A stretch of DNA of 64,000 nucleotides, from NCBI RefSeq assembly GCF_019976755.1, contig NZ_AP023441.1, positions 2,539,501 through 2,603,500 on the forward strand, read 5' to 3'. The translations under genes and the position numbers were made by a program. The notes beneath the pieces are model-generated. The model was not told the origin of the DNA. It ran no database searches and saw nothing but the letters and a program-made list of their open reading frames with translations. Of the stretch, positions 36,901 to 46,544 are shown one piece after another (within the stretch, counting starts at the first letter, position 1; each line of letters opens with the position of its first letter). Origin of the DNA: Nostoc sp. MS1 (GTDB lineage Bacteria; Cyanobacteriota; Cyanobacteriia; Cyanobacteriales; Nostocaceae).

Positions 36901-38103
36901 ATGGGTCGCGCCAAAAAGGTTGTTCTGGCATATTCTGGTGGGGTGGATACCTCCGTTTGTATTCCTTACTTGAAGCAAGAGTGGGGAGTAGAAGAGGTAA
37001 TTACCCTCGCAGCAGATTTAGGCCAGGGAGATGAATTAGAACCAATCCGAGAAAAAGCTTTAAAATCGGGTGCAAGTGAATCCCTAGTAGCGGATGTCAA
37101 AGAAAGTTTTATTAAAGATTATGCTTTTCCCGCGATTCAGGCCAACGCCCTATATGAAAATCGCTATCCGCTAGGAACTGCTTTAGCTCGGCCGTTGATT
37201 GCTAAGATATTAGTTGAAGCGGCAGAAAAATACGGTGCTGATGCGATCGCACATGGTTGTACAGGTAAAGGTAACGATCAGGTGCGTTTTGATGTTTCTT
37301 GTACCGCCCTCAATCCTCACCTCAAAATCCTTGCCCCGGCGCGAGAATGGGGGATGAGTCGGGAAGCAACCATCGCCTATGGTGAAAAGTTTGGTATCCC
37401 CGCACCAGTGAAAAAGTCTTCACCTTACAGTATTGATAAGAATTTGCTGGGTCGCAGTGTAGAAGCTGGCTCCTTAGAAGATCCTACATTTGAACCGCCG
37501 GAAGAAATTTATGAAATGACGAAGGCGATCGCAGACACCCCTAATGAGCCAGAATACATTGAGATAGGATTTACCCAAGGTATACCCACCGCCATCAACG
37601 GTACCCCTAAAAATCCTGTAGAACTAATTCACGAACTCAATCAAATAGTGGGAAATCATGGTGTCGGACGCATCGACATGATTGAAAACCGACTAGTGGG
37701 AATTAAATCAAGAGAAATTTACGAATCTCCCGCGATGTTGGTGCTAATTCATGCTCACCGTGACTTAGAAAGCTTGACCTTGACAGCAGACGTTAGCCAT
37801 TACAAACGAGGCATTGAAGAGACATACAGCCAAATAGTTTATAACGGTCTGTGGTACAGTCCCCTCAAAGCAGCCCTAGATGCTTTTATTCAAAAGACCC
37901 AAGAAAGAGTGTCAGGAACTGTGCGAGTAAAGCTGTTCAAAGGTAACGCCACCATAGTTGGACGCTGGAGTGAGAACACACTCTACACCCCAGACTTAGC
38001 CACCTACGGCGCAGAAGACCAATTTGACCACAAAGCTGCCGAAGGCTTCATCTACGTTTGGGGACTACCCACACGTATTTGGGCGCAGAAGGATAGAGGT
38101 TAG
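36901..38103 (+). CDS. argG: Argininosuccinate synthase
   Basis: 400 residues. N-terminal ATP-pyrophosphatase loop [14 protein letters not shown], then [14 protein letters not shown], the citrulline/aspartate site region [17 protein letters not shown], and the synthase tetramerisation part ([45 protein letters not shown]). It condenses citrulline and aspartate with ATP, the penultimate arginine step and relevant to cyanophycin supply. Own promoter region, single gene. GGAGAAAGCA precedes the ATG. Confidence 0.98.
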   Translation: MGRAKKVVLAYSGGVDTSVCIPYLKQEWGVEEVITLAADLGQGDELEPIREKALKSGASESLVADVKESFIKDYAFPAIQANALYENRYPLGTALARPLIAKILVEAAEKYGADAIAHGCTGKGNDQVRFDVSCTALNPHLKILAPAREWGMSREATIAYGEKFGIPAPVKKSSPYSIDKNLLGRSVEAGSLEDPTFEPPEEIYEMTKAIADTPNEPEYIEIGFTQGIPTAINGTPKNPVELIHELNQIVGNHGVGRIDMIENRLVGIKSREIYESPAMLVLIHAHRDLESLTLTADVSHYKRGIEETYSQIVYNGLWYSPLKAALDAFIQKTQERVSGTVRVKLFKGNATIVGRWSENTLYTPDLATYGAEDQFDHKAAEGFIYVWGLPTRIWAQKDRG

Positions 38104-38145
38104 GGGTAAGGGAGATGAGGGAGTAATCAATTCAAAATTCGTCTT

Positions 38146-38187
38146 GGAAAGTTTCCTACGGAGGGAAACCCTCCTACAGAACTTTCC
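38146..38187. repeat. Dispersed 42-nt hairpin repeat, copy 2
   Basis: Inverted copy of the element at 1771-1812, 40/42 identical with a compensatory base-pair swap (see findings). It sits in the argG-dedA convergent spacer, next to CT-rich low-complexity sequence (38215-38290). Confidence 0.7.
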
Positions 38188-38281
38188 GCAAAATTCAAAA
38201 TTCAAAATTTTCAGAACTTCTCACTTCCCCTACTCCCTCATCTCCCCCCACTCCCTCATCTCCTCTACTCCCTCATCTCCT

Positions 38282-38911
38282 CTACTCCTCAGCCGCCCGT
38301 TTAACTTGACGAGACTCCAGCCATATCGGCACGAAAATTAACGCTGCGAGTATAAGGACAGCTACAATGGCAAACTGACTTACCCAAGCAACTAATTGTT
38401 CGAGGGAAATTACTTTACCTGCGAAAAAGGCTAATGTCACCATCAAACTAGCCCAAGCTGTCGCCCCTGCTAAGTTATACGCAAAGAATTTTCCAAAAGG
38501 CATCTCAGCTATACCTGCCAAAGGAGCCGCAAAAATTCTTAACAATGCAAAAAAGCGGCCAAAAAATACGGCTTTAGCAGCATTTTGACTAAATTGTTCT
38601 TTGATATTTAATAATCTTTCTTCAGATATCCGAAAAATCTTCCCAATTCGCAGCAAGAAAGGCCAGCCGCCTAGTTTACCAACCCAGTAACCGCAATTAG
38701 CGCCAATTACGGCTCCTGTAACGGCGACACTGAGAACTAGCCAGTAATTCAATTCATCACTGCCAGCCAAAAATCCACCCACTAGAGTTACAGTTTCACC
38801 GGGTATGGGAAGACCCAAATTTTCTAGTAATATTCCTAAAAAAATCGCCCAGTAACCGTACTGATGGGCAAACTCCTGAATGTTTTCTAGTGAAATCAGC
38901 TCAAGAGACAT
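38282..38911 (-). CDS. DedA family membrane protein
   Basis: 209 residues, about five hydrophobic segments. DedA/SNARE-associated domain motifs: GLPIPGETVTLVGGFLAG with the acidic membrane-embedded Glu, GYWVGKLGG, FFGRFFALLRIFAAPLAGIAEMPFGKFFAYNLAGATAWA with the functional arginines. The family includes polyprenyl-phosphate flippases and proteins needed for membrane and proton homeostasis. Start ATG 38911. Confidence 0.93.
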   Translation of the reverse strand: MSLELISLENIQEFAHQYGYWAIFLGILLENLGLPIPGETVTLVGGFLAGSDELNYWLVLSVAVTGAVIGANCGYWVGKLGGWPFLLRIGKIFRISEERLLNIKEQFSQNAAKAVFFGRFFALLRIFAAPLAGIAEMPFGKFFAYNLAGATAWASLMVTLAFFAGKVISLEQLVAWVSQFAIVAVLILAALIFVPIWLESRQVKRAAEE

Positions 38912-39371
38912 CCCGCACCGCCGTCTTTACAATTTTTTACCATATAACCTATCTTGGCTCGTTTATGCCTGGGGTGTCAATCAAGCCGCCTTTGGATATT
39001 ATGATGATTTTGCGTTACTTATATCTACTGCTGTGTGCGTATTGACAATACAATATAGTGCCGTTAAATAGCACAACCGCATAATTACGGACATAAATCA
39101 ACTGTTTATTATAAAAAATTTATAAAAGCCCTGGACAAATATAAAAATTATGTAAAAGATGCGCTTGATACTGAAATCATTAAGCGTTTGTGCCTATATT
39201 GATGAAAGTTAACACAAATTATACGGCATGAATACTGACAGACAATTTGTCAACTATGTAGCTGTTGTGTTTCGTTTACACGAATAGCACAGCAACTTTG
39301 TTGAGGGAATTAATCAGTATTAATAGCCGTTTCTTGCTTTTGTTAAGTGTGCAGTTTACTTAGTAAAATTT
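38912..39371. other. Intergenic region between divergent dedA and STAS genes
   Basis: 460 bp, AT-rich, no coding potential. Small frames overlapping dedA on the other strand have no support. No obvious promoter match or repeat. Confidence 0.5.
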
Positions 39372-39725
39372 ATGACTATTACACAAGAACAACAACTAGT
39401 TTTATTCAAGCCCCAAGGCAGTATAGATTTGCAAGGTGGCTTGGCTTTATCGGAACAGATGACTCAGGCAGGATCGCAACCGGATCAACTTTGGGTTATC
39501 GATTTAGCCGAGGTAGATTTTATGGATAGCTCCGGGTTAGTTTCATTAGTTAAAGGACTTACTTCTGCAAGGCAACTTGGTTGCCGCTTAGTTCTGTGTA
39601 ATGTACAAACTCCAGTCAGATTGATTTTAGAACTCACTCAATTAGATTCTGTGTTTGAAATTTTCGACACTTACGAAGATATTGTTACCCTCGTTAACGG
39701 TGGTAATCTCGCTTTAGTGAGCTAA
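39372..39725 (+). CDS. STAS-domain anti-sigma factor antagonist
   Basis: 117 residues covering one STAS domain: KPQGSIDLQGG at the start, LWVIDLAEVDFMDSSGLVSLVKGL with the phosphorylatable serine in DSSGL, then CRLVLCNVQTPVRLILELTQLDSVFEIF. Such proteins relieve anti-sigma/kinase partners when unphosphorylated. No kinase or phosphatase partner gene is adjacent. Cytoplasmic, monocistronic. Confidence 0.93.
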   Translation: MTITQEQQLVLFKPQGSIDLQGGLALSEQMTQAGSQPDQLWVIDLAEVDFMDSSGLVSLVKGLTSARQLGCRLVLCNVQTPVRLILELTQLDSVFEIFDTYEDIVTLVNGGNLALVS

Positions 39726-40347
39726 TCCAATATCTTACGATGGATAGGTGGCGAGGTCAATAGAAAGTGGTAGCTTCTTTTCAAAACCATCATTTTTACC
39801 ATTACCTATGACTGCACCTATCGTCGGCGTAGCTCATACCAAGGTATTGGTATTAAAGTTATCTAACTCAAATTATGCGTGAGTATTTATACTAGGGATT
39901 CTTGCAAATTGCGATCGCTCATTCAACAATGGACAATGGACAATGGACAATTAACAATTGACTTTTTCCCTCTCGCGCTTAACTGAGAGGATTGGAGAAA
40001 AGGATCTATTTTTTGATTTTTTCTCTTTGAAAGGAGAGGTCTTAAACCGTTCGGCTGACGCTCACGGCGGAAGCCTTGAATGAAACAATTGTCAATTATC
40101 AATTGATAAAGCTATGGAACTAAAGAATTAGCAAATCTTATAGATGAGGAGTTATACCAATTCATAAAGCTTACGGTAAGTTTAATGCTTACCCAATTAA
40201 GAAAATTCAGATGTGACAAAATTTTTCCTGCTCTGCATCTGCTGCTTAATTTTTGAGAATTGGTATTACTCAATATCTAGTTAATTTATTACTAAAAATG
40301 TTTTGACTCCACAGAGTCAAGATTCAAAAAATAAATTTTTAGAGAAC
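39726..40347. other. Repeat-rich intergenic region
   Basis: About 620 bp without genes. Contains GGACAAT heptamers (39931-39958), fragments of a dispersed coding-like repeat (GACGCTCACGGCGGAAGCC region), and an inverted-repeat-bounded element at 40152-40268. Confidence 0.55.
40152..40268. repeat. MITE-like element bounded by TTATACCAATTC / GAATTGGTATTA
   Basis: 117 bp with terminal arms matching 11 of 12 bases; no reading frame. A related element with the same type of ends lies at 46438-46543 just before cinA. No transposase in the window. Confidence 0.5.
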
Positions 40348-40911
40348 CTAAGCATTCTGTACACTAGGCATACCACCTTGTCCTGATATTGGACGGGGGA
40401 AGTTTGGTAAATCTATGCCACTGTGGCTAGAAGTACGGGTTTTTAATGCCAGACGATAACTAACACTTTGCAGTTCTGCTTGTAATTGCCGATTTTCTCG
40501 CTGTAGTACTGATACTTTTTCTCTAACTGGAGCCATACGTTCTTCAAATTTACGGCGGTAAATTTGAGGTAATTCTTGTACTACTTGCTCCAGCATTCGG
40601 CTACGATCAGTTAGTTCTTGTACTGACTGACGCAGTTGGTAAATTTCAGTGTCACGTTCTGTAATTTGCTCTTGATAAAACGTCACTTGCTGTTCAACAG
40701 CTTGTAATTGTTCTCGCAAGGCTTGTATCTGACTCAAATCAGGCTCAGACTCAGTTCGCAAGGGGGGCATAAAATTAGTGTTGCCCTTGACTAACCGAAA
40801 GAGTTCCTGAGATAGCTGTTGCACTAGTTGGTCTCGCAACTGTAGTTCTTGACGCAGCTGCGATATTTCCGTTGATAGAGCTTGGATGTTGGGTGTATCA
40901 GTTTGGCTCAC
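40348..40911 (-). CDS. Coiled-coil hypothetical protein, 187 aa
   Basis: GTG start at 40911. Residues ~5-45 and 58-150 have continuous heptad patterns rich in Gln, Glu and Leu (LSTEISQLRQELQLRDQLVQQLSQELFRLV; LREQLQAVEQQVTFYQEQITERDTEIYQLRQSV), so a long coiled coil is predicted. The C-terminus is short, Gly/Pro/Ser-rich and probably disordered. No membrane segment or enzymatic motif. Resembles small cyanobacterial structural or scaffold-type proteins; no named family recognised. Confidence 0.75.
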   Translation of the reverse strand: MSQTDTPNIQALSTEISQLRQELQLRDQLVQQLSQELFRLVKGNTNFMPPLRTESEPDLSQIQALREQLQAVEQQVTFYQEQITERDTEIYQLRQSVQELTDRSRMLEQVVQELPQIYRRKFEERMAPVREKVSVLQRENRQLQAELQSVSYRLALKTRTSSHSGIDLPNFPRPISGQGGMPSVQNA

Positions 40912-41188
40912 GGTTGCTTACAGTTCCCATTGACGAATGTCGAACCTTATGTCTAACTGCAATAGTACTGCTTTTGGCAAGTACTTGTTAATCTAGCATT
41001 CCCAACTAAATAAAAAAAAAGTCAGAAGGTAAAATTTTTTTAAAAGAGTCGTAAGTGCTGAGTCGTCAATGCTGAGTGCTAAGTACTGAGTATGTCAGTT
41101 AACAGTCAACAGTGAACATAACTTGATAACTACTGAGTGTTGAGTTGTGCTAACCCAACGCTCAGTAAAAATTAGTTTAGAGACTATA

Positions 41189-41515
41189 TTAAGCGGTCAC
41201 AGGCTCTTTGTCTTCTTTTTCTTCGGTTACTTCTTGCTTAACTGTTAAGTAACGAATTACTTCTTCGCTCAACCGCATAGCACGCTCTAGAACAGCGATC
41301 GCATTTCCAGGTGCGTTGTAGTTAAATTGAACGTAAACTCCATCACGCTGCTTTTTGATTTCATAAGCTAGACGGCGCTTACCCCGATTTTGAATTTCTA
41401 GATCAGTCGCACCTTGATCTTGAAGTATGGTTTGGTATTTAGCGATCGCTTGGTCTACCTGTTCATCTGTCAGGTCTGGGCGTAGGATGTATAAAGTTTC
41501 GTAAACTGTGGACAT
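41189..41515 (-). CDS. rpsF: 30S ribosomal protein S6 (bS6)
   Basis: 108 residues: [43 protein letters not shown] and [14 protein letters not shown] are the conserved S6 segments. A short acidic tail ([11 protein letters not shown]) follows. S6 binds 16S rRNA together with S18. AAGGAG lies 14-15 nt before the ATG. It is alone here, without ssb or rpsR next to it. Confidence 0.97.
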   Translation of the reverse strand: MSTVYETLYILRPDLTDEQVDQAIAKYQTILQDQGATDLEIQNRGKRRLAYEIKKQRDGVYVQFNYNAPGNAIAVLERAMRLSEEVIRYLTVKQEVTEEKEDKEPVTA

Positions 41516-41689
41516 GATAATATTAGTCTCCTTTTGGACAACTGGCTGCTTGTATTGGTTTATACAATTAGTTGATAATAACTACTCGCATCAATCAATA
41601 TTTGAGCAACAAGGAACTATAATCTTACCAGTTTTTAAATTGAATCATCAGGTCTATCTGCCCTAACATCAAGGATATTCATCAAAATT

Positions 41690-42463
41690 ATGGCGCAGCG
41701 CTACGTGCGAGTTCAAAACCGAGAAGGTAAAGTCTACTATGGGTTGCTACAACCATCTTTCAATGTGCAGGTTCTAGATGCTCCACCGTGGCTACAGGGA
41801 CAACCAACGGATTTAATTTTAGAACCAGACCATTATCAAATTTTGGCTCCCTGCGCTCCTTCTAAAATTATCGCAGTGGGCAAAAATTACGCCAATCATG
41901 CAGCCGAAATGGGAACATCAGTTCCTAGTGAACCACTGATTTTTCTCAAACCACCAACAACAATTATCGCTTCGGAAACAGAAATAAAATATCCTCAGCA
42001 GTCGCAAAGGGTGGATTATGAGGGAGAATTAGCGTTAATAATTGGCGATCGCGCTTGTAACTGCACACCAGAAGAAGCCCAAACTAAAATTTGGGGCTAC
42101 ACCATCGCCAATGATGTCACAGCACGAGATTTGCAGCAGAAAGATGGACAATGGACAAGAGCTAAGGGGTTTGATACTTTCTGCCCCATAGGGCCTTGGA
42201 TTGTCCGAGAATTGAGTCCTGGGGCAAAATTACAAACTTTTCTCAACGATGACACCAATCCTGTACAATCGGCTGGGATTGACCAAATGGTATTTGCCCC
42301 CGATTTTTTGGTGTCATATATCAGTCAAGTAATGACATTGCTCCCTGGTGATGTAATCTTAACGGGTACGCCAGAGGGTGTAGGAGCATTGCATACAGGC
42401 GATCGCATCCGTGTAGAAATTGAAGGTATCGGTCGCTTAGAAAACACCGTGGCAACCCGTTAA
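41690..42463 (+). CDS. Fumarylacetoacetate hydrolase (FAH) family protein
   Basis: 257 residues. FAH core: APCAPSKIIAVGKNYANHAAEMG, LIFLKPPTTII, VDYEGELALIIG with the metal-binding EGE, NDVTARDLQQKDGQWTRAKGFDTFCPIGPWIV, and GDVILTGTPEGVG. The length fits the FAHD1/hydroxyhepta-diene-dioate isomerase group, which includes oxaloacetate decarboxylases and acylpyruvases. The exact substrate cannot be told. Cytosolic. It converges with the Tic20-like gene, with only 2 bp between stops. Confidence 0.93.
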   Translation: MAQRYVRVQNREGKVYYGLLQPSFNVQVLDAPPWLQGQPTDLILEPDHYQILAPCAPSKIIAVGKNYANHAAEMGTSVPSEPLIFLKPPTTIIASETEIKYPQQSQRVDYEGELALIIGDRACNCTPEEAQTKIWGYTIANDVTARDLQQKDGQWTRAKGFDTFCPIGPWIVRELSPGAKLQTFLNDDTNPVQSAGIDQMVFAPDFLVSYISQVMTLLPGDVILTGTPEGVGALHTGDRIRVEIEGIGRLENTVATR

Positions 42464-42465
42464 CT

Positions 42466-42945
42466 CTAGCGCACCTGCATATAAACTGCATCTGAGATGG
42501 CAGGAATTTCTGCGTAACGTCCTAGCAAAGAATTAGCCACAGAATAGACAACGGCAGCGACAATACCCAAAAAGATGGTATTGGCTAATGTTTCTATTGC
42601 AAAGGCAGTGCCAGGAACCTGAGTCAAAATTCGCACTAATATAGAACACAAAAATATGACGATATCCAGCAGAATTGCCTGCATGGTGTTGAAACGAATG
42701 AAATGATTAATCTTTTCATTTCTCACCACAAATATAAATAAGGCAAAAAACATGAGAAGTTGACCCAACTGTCCCAAGCTTTCGTAAATTATCAACACTG
42801 GCTGCAATGGTATTAGCAGTACTTGTAGCGCGGGGAAGTTCCTAAATAAAAAACTCCCAAACATTAAACTATCAACTATGGGCAACAAGTAAGGTAAACA
42901 AGCAAAAATTCTATCTTTGATGGTTGTAGACCCGCGCCATGTCAT
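42466..42945 (-). CDS. Tic20-like membrane protein
   Basis: 159 residues with four hydrophobic segments: LPYLLPIVDSLMFGSFLF, LLMFFALFIFVVR, MQAILLDIVIFLCSILVRIL and IFLGIVAAVVYSVANSLLG. The pattern YLLPIVDS ... HFIRFNTMQAILLDI is that of the Tic20 family, whose plastid members form part of the inner-envelope import channel. The cyanobacterial role is unknown. AGGAGAACGCACG precedes the ATG. Confidence 0.88.
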   Translation of the reverse strand: MTWRGSTTIKDRIFACLPYLLPIVDSLMFGSFLFRNFPALQVLLIPLQPVLIIYESLGQLGQLLMFFALFIFVVRNEKINHFIRFNTMQAILLDIVIFLCSILVRILTQVPGTAFAIETLANTIFLGIVAAVVYSVANSLLGRYAEIPAISDAVYMQVR

Positions 42946-43026
42946 CGTGCGTTCTCCTGTGGCTAAATTTTATGACCTACTTGAGCTTAGGATAACGCAG
43001 TTACTCAGCATTACTGGCAATTATGA

Positions 43027-43224
43027 TTATTCTATCTGGGCAACCCGAAAACCCATGAGACATTCGTACTGTTCTGGTTGCTCTTGAGCAAGTTGACGAA
43101 TAGCTTGACCACAGCTAAGTTTGCCACCGCGCCATCGGGGTTGGCCACTACCGTTAGCGAGTAAACAAGATTGGCAAACCCGCTCAGGGGCGAGGATTTG
43201 ATCGTCCATTAAAATGACTAACAT
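43027..43224 (-). CDS. Small four-cysteine protein
   Basis: 65 residues from ATG 43224, 6 nt after GGAGGA; an ATG two codons earlier abuts the ribosome-binding site and is unlikely. The core MDDQILAPERVCQSCLLANGSGQPRWRGGKLSCGQ has a CxxC pair and a third Cys in LSCGQ, with a fourth in YECLMGF, so it may bind zinc. No family recognised beyond similarity to small cyanobacterial zinc-ribbon-like proteins. Single gene. Confidence 0.7.
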   Translation of the reverse strand: MLVILMDDQILAPERVCQSCLLANGSGQPRWRGGKLSCGQAIRQLAQEQPEQYECLMGFRVAQIE

Positions 43225-43850
43225 CTCCATTCCTCCTGTAACTCCTCAACACTCAGCAGTTTCTATTCAAATCGCCAAGTGAACCTAAATTTATTGTATG
43301 TTGTATATCTCGGAGATTAACTCTTTGGGTAAGATGTCATATATAAATTATTACTCCTTTGGTTAGTAGTCAGTAGTCAATTGTTAGTCGCTTTTGGATT
43401 TGGTTGATAGCTTGCTTTCTTATCAGAGGACTGCTAAAGCAAAAACATTCCAGATTTTCTCGTAGAATAGTCCCTCCAGACAGCCTGTTCTAGTTTATGG
43501 GTCGTCAGGATGCCCCGTCGGCAAACGGAAGATTTTATTGCAGGAAAATACACAATGATTTTCAAATACAAGTAGCTACTGACCACTAACAAAAAGCTGA
43601 TAATAAATAAACCAGCATAAATAAAAGTCAATAGTACAGATTACGATGAATTGTAGGTGTACGGCTGCCAAAATAGATTGAACTCTTGATTGGTAAAACC
43701 AGCGCCCTCCGGGTTCCTCCCGTTGTTCGCGTTGGCACAGCCTCTTGTAGAGAAGAGAGGCGAGTGGCGAACCCCAAGGGGGAGTTTTATTTAAAAGCTG
43801 CGTTCAAACAAAATCAACGGTTTTGCAAGTTTCCATTAGGTATAGTTGAA
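43225..43850. other. Intergenic region upstream of glyA
   Basis: About 620 bp. A 65-codon leftward frame (43434-43631) is hydrophobic but has no ribosome-binding site and overlaps GC-rich repeat text (43690-43790, GGGTTCCTCCCG ... GAAGAGAGGCGAGTGGCGAACC) that looks like a dispersed repeat. The glyA promoter is probably in the right part. Confidence 0.5.
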
Positions 43851-45134
43851 GTGACAAGAACAAACTCAGATTTTCTCAATAATTCTGACCCGGCGATCGC
43901 CGGATTAATTAATCAAGAACTCCAACGTCAACGCGACCACTTGGAGTTAATTGCTAGTGAAAACTTTACCTCGGCGGCTGTGTTGGCGGCTCAAGGTTCG
44001 GTACTAACAAATAAATACGCTGAGGGTTTACCAGGAAAGCGTTACTACGGCGGTTGTGAATTTGTCGATAAAATCGAGCAAATCGCCATTGACCGCGCTA
44101 AACAGCTATTTGGTGCGGCTCACGCCAACGTCCAACCCCACTCCGGTGCACAAGCTAATTTTGCTGTCTTCCTGAGCTTATTGGAACCAGGAGACACAAT
44201 TATGGGGATGGACTTGTCTCATGGTGGACACCTCACCCACGGTTCCCCCGTCAACGTTTCTGGAAAGTGGTTTCAAGTAAGCCATTATGGTGTGAGCCAA
44301 CAAACAGAACAACTAGACTACGAGCAAATTCGTGAGCTGGCGCTTAGGGAGCGTCCCAAGCTCTTAATTTGTGGTTACTCTGCTTATCCTCGAATTATTG
44401 ACTTTGAAAAATTCCGTAGCATCGCCGATGAAGTTGGCGCTTACTTGCTGGCGGACATTGCTCACATTGCCGGTTTAGTAGCAACTGGACTCCACCCCAA
44501 CCCAATACCTTACTGTGATGTAGTCACAACCACCACCCATAAAACACTACGTGGCCCCAGAGGTGGTTTGATTTTGACCCGTGACGCAGAACTTGGGAAG
44601 AAATTAGATAAATCAGTTTTCCCTGGAACTCAAGGCGGGCCTTTAGAACATGTAATTGCTGGGAAAGCAGTTGCTTTTGGCGAAGCTTTAAAACCAGAGT
44701 TTCAAGAGTACTCAGCGCAAGTAATTAAAAACGCCAATGTTTTGGCATCTCAACTACAAAATCGTGGATTGAAATTAGTATCAGACGGTACAGACAACCA
44801 CCTAATGTTAGTAGATTTGCGGTCTGTGAATATGACAGGTAAACGAGCAGATCAGTTGGTGAGTGAAGTAAATATTACCGCTAACAAAAATACCGTTCCC
44901 TTCGATCCTCAATCACCATTTGTTACCAGTGGCTTGCGTTTGGGTTCCCCAGCTATGACAACAAGAGGTATGGGAGTAGATGAATTTACCGAAATCGGTA
45001 ATATTATCGCTGATCGCCTACTCAACCCAGACTCAGAAACAGTAGCTCAAGATTGTAAACGCCGGGTAGCCGCATTGTGCGATCGCTTCCCCTTGTATCC
45101 ACACTTGGAGATTCCTGTGCCTGTCTTGGTGTAG
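43851..45134 (+). CDS. glyA: Serine hydroxymethyltransferase
   Basis: 427 residues from GTG 43851 ([14 protein letters not shown]); the frame is open far upstream through repeat sequence, but 427 is the family length. Motifs: [67 protein letters not shown], and [15 protein letters not shown] with the PLP lysine. It interconverts serine and glycine with tetrahydrofolate, supplying C1 units and acting in photorespiration. Confidence 0.97.
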   Translation: MTRTNSDFLNNSDPAIAGLINQELQRQRDHLELIASENFTSAAVLAAQGSVLTNKYAEGLPGKRYYGGCEFVDKIEQIAIDRAKQLFGAAHANVQPHSGAQANFAVFLSLLEPGDTIMGMDLSHGGHLTHGSPVNVSGKWFQVSHYGVSQQTEQLDYEQIRELALRERPKLLICGYSAYPRIIDFEKFRSIADEVGAYLLADIAHIAGLVATGLHPNPIPYCDVVTTTTHKTLRGPRGGLILTRDAELGKKLDKSVFPGTQGGPLEHVIAGKAVAFGEALKPEFQEYSAQVIKNANVLASQLQNRGLKLVSDGTDNHLMLVDLRSVNMTGKRADQLVSEVNITANKNTVPFDPQSPFVTSGLRLGSPAMTTRGMGVDEFTEIGNIIADRLLNPDSETVAQDCKRRVAALCDRFPLYPHLEIPVPVLV

Positions 45135-45159
45135 GGATGAGGCAGGAGGCAGGAGGTAA

Positions 45160-45194
45160 TTGACAGTTGACAGTTGACAGTTGACAGTTAACAG
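45160..45194. repeat. 7-nt tandem repeat TTGACAG, five units
   Basis: Four perfect TTGACAG units and one TTAACAG, following GGCAGGA-type heptamers and followed by C-rich low-complexity text. It fills the spacer between glyA and the WecA-type gene. Confidence 0.85.
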
Positions 45195-45350
45195 TTTGTT
45201 TTTTCTCCCCTGCCCCCCTGCCCCCTGCTCCCCCACTCCCCACTCCCCACTCCTAAATTTCTCGCTGATCAGGGTCTGAAATGTAGTAAAAATATGTAAG
45301 AAAGTCTGTTTGATTATTTTTGTTTCATAAACTACTCATTAAATATACAG

Positions 45351-46397
45351 ATGCCTGCTCAGATTTATCATCTGATTGCCTTTTTGGTAGCGGCGGTAGT
45401 CGTTCTCTGGACTACGCCTGATGTGAGGAATATTGGTATAAAAAGTGGACGTTTAGATAGACCAGGCGATCGCAAAATTCACGACCGTCCAATGGTACGT
45501 CTGGGGGGGGTTTCTATCTTTGCGGGTACGATACTTTCCCTCATGGTCGTTTGGTGGTTGGGTGGATTTAATAACCTCTCCCCAGAAAAAGAATGGCAAA
45601 TTTGGGGCGTTGTTTTAGGTGGTCTGGGCTTTTTCCTGATTGGTTTAGCTGATGATTTATTAAACCTGTCTCCTTTGGGGCGTTTAATTATACAAGTTAT
45701 TGTGGCGGCTGGTGCTTGGAAAGCAGGTGTCAGCATAGATTTTGTGACTGTTCCCTTGATGGGGATAGTTGACCTCAACTGGCTGAGTTTGCCCATCACA
45801 GTTATATGGTTAGTGGGGATGGTAAACGCTATCAACTGGATTGATGGTTTAGATGGGTTAGCATCTGGGGTTTCGGGAATTGCAGCTGTGGTGATGCTGC
45901 TTGTGTCCTTGTTTATGCACCAACCAGCAGCAGCTTTAATTGCAGCCGCCTTAGCTGGTGCGGCTTTGGGATTTCTCCGCTACAATTTCAACCCCGCACA
46001 AATCTTTATGGGTGATGGCGGGTCTTATTTTATGGGCTTCACCTTGGCGGCTGTGGGTGTTATTGGTTTGGTAAAAATCCCGGCGTTTACGGCTGTAATT
46101 TTGCCTTATTTAATTTTGGCAGTTCCCATTGTTGATATGTCGGCGGTAATTCTGTCTCGTATCCGCCGTGGTAAGTTGCCTTGGGTGGCTGATAAACGCC
46201 ATCTCCACCATCGATTATTACAAGCTGGTTTATCCCATCGCTGGACTGTATTATTGATTTATACTTTGACTTTGTGGGTAGGTAGTCTAGCGTTAGTTTT
46301 AGCTGGCGTACCTAGTAGCATTGCTTATGCTTGTGGTTCCACATCGCTGTTAACTTATGTGATTTGGAGAGCGTGGAAAGTTTCTCAGCAAAAGTAA
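45351..46397 (+). CDS. Polyprenyl-phosphate sugar-1-phosphate transferase (WecA/MraY type)
   Basis: 348 residues with about ten to eleven hydrophobic helices. Superfamily signatures: KIHDRPMVRLGGVSIF, GLADDLLNLSPLGRL with the catalytic DD, NWIDGLDGLASGVS, FMGDGGSYFMGF, and KRHLHHRLLQAGLSHR, the sugar-recognition histidine motif of WecA-like enzymes. It likely moves a GlcNAc-1-phosphate or similar group onto undecaprenyl phosphate, starting envelope polysaccharide synthesis. HLHHRL places it nearer WecA than MraY. Confidence 0.93.
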   Translation: MPAQIYHLIAFLVAAVVVLWTTPDVRNIGIKSGRLDRPGDRKIHDRPMVRLGGVSIFAGTILSLMVVWWLGGFNNLSPEKEWQIWGVVLGGLGFFLIGLADDLLNLSPLGRLIIQVIVAAGAWKAGVSIDFVTVPLMGIVDLNWLSLPITVIWLVGMVNAINWIDGLDGLASGVSGIAAVVMLLVSLFMHQPAAALIAAALAGAALGFLRYNFNPAQIFMGDGGSYFMGFTLAAVGVIGLVKIPAFTAVILPYLILAVPIVDMSAVILSRIRRGKLPWVADKRHLHHRLLQAGLSHRWTVLLIYTLTLWVGSLALVLAGVPSSIAYACGSTSLLTYVIWRAWKVSQQK

Positions 46398-46437
46398 ATA
46401 AGTAAAGTAGTATTAGTGCCTTTGCCTTTTTACTTAA

Positions 46438-46543
46438 TTATACCAATTTGAAAAAAGAAGGCGACAAATACACAGTCTCAAAGCCTTGTTCTGTCTGGAT
46501 TTCTAATTTTGAATTTTGAATTTTGAATTTTGAATTGGTATTA
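46438..46543. repeat. Element with ATACCAATT/AATTGGTAT ends abutting cinA
   Basis: Inverted ends TTATACCAATTTGAA and TTTTGAATTGGTATTA, the right end preceded by consecutive TTTTGAA heptamers (about 46508-46535). The right end stops one base before the cinA ATG. Related in ends to the element at 40152-40268. Confidence 0.5.
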
Positions 46544-46544
46544 C

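Noticed and set aside
38880..39071. 63-codon rightward frame overlapping the dedA start
   Set aside because: Mostly antisense to dedA, with no ribosome-binding site and no conserved motif visible.
43434..43631. 65-codon hydrophobic leftward frame upstream of glyA
   Set aside because: One hydrophobic segment only, no ribosome-binding site, and its second half lies in sequence resembling a dispersed repeat. Not enough to call a gene.
45022..45243. Leftward frames covering the end of glyA and the TTGACAG repeat
   Set aside because: Low-complexity translation of tandem repeats and antisense of glyA.
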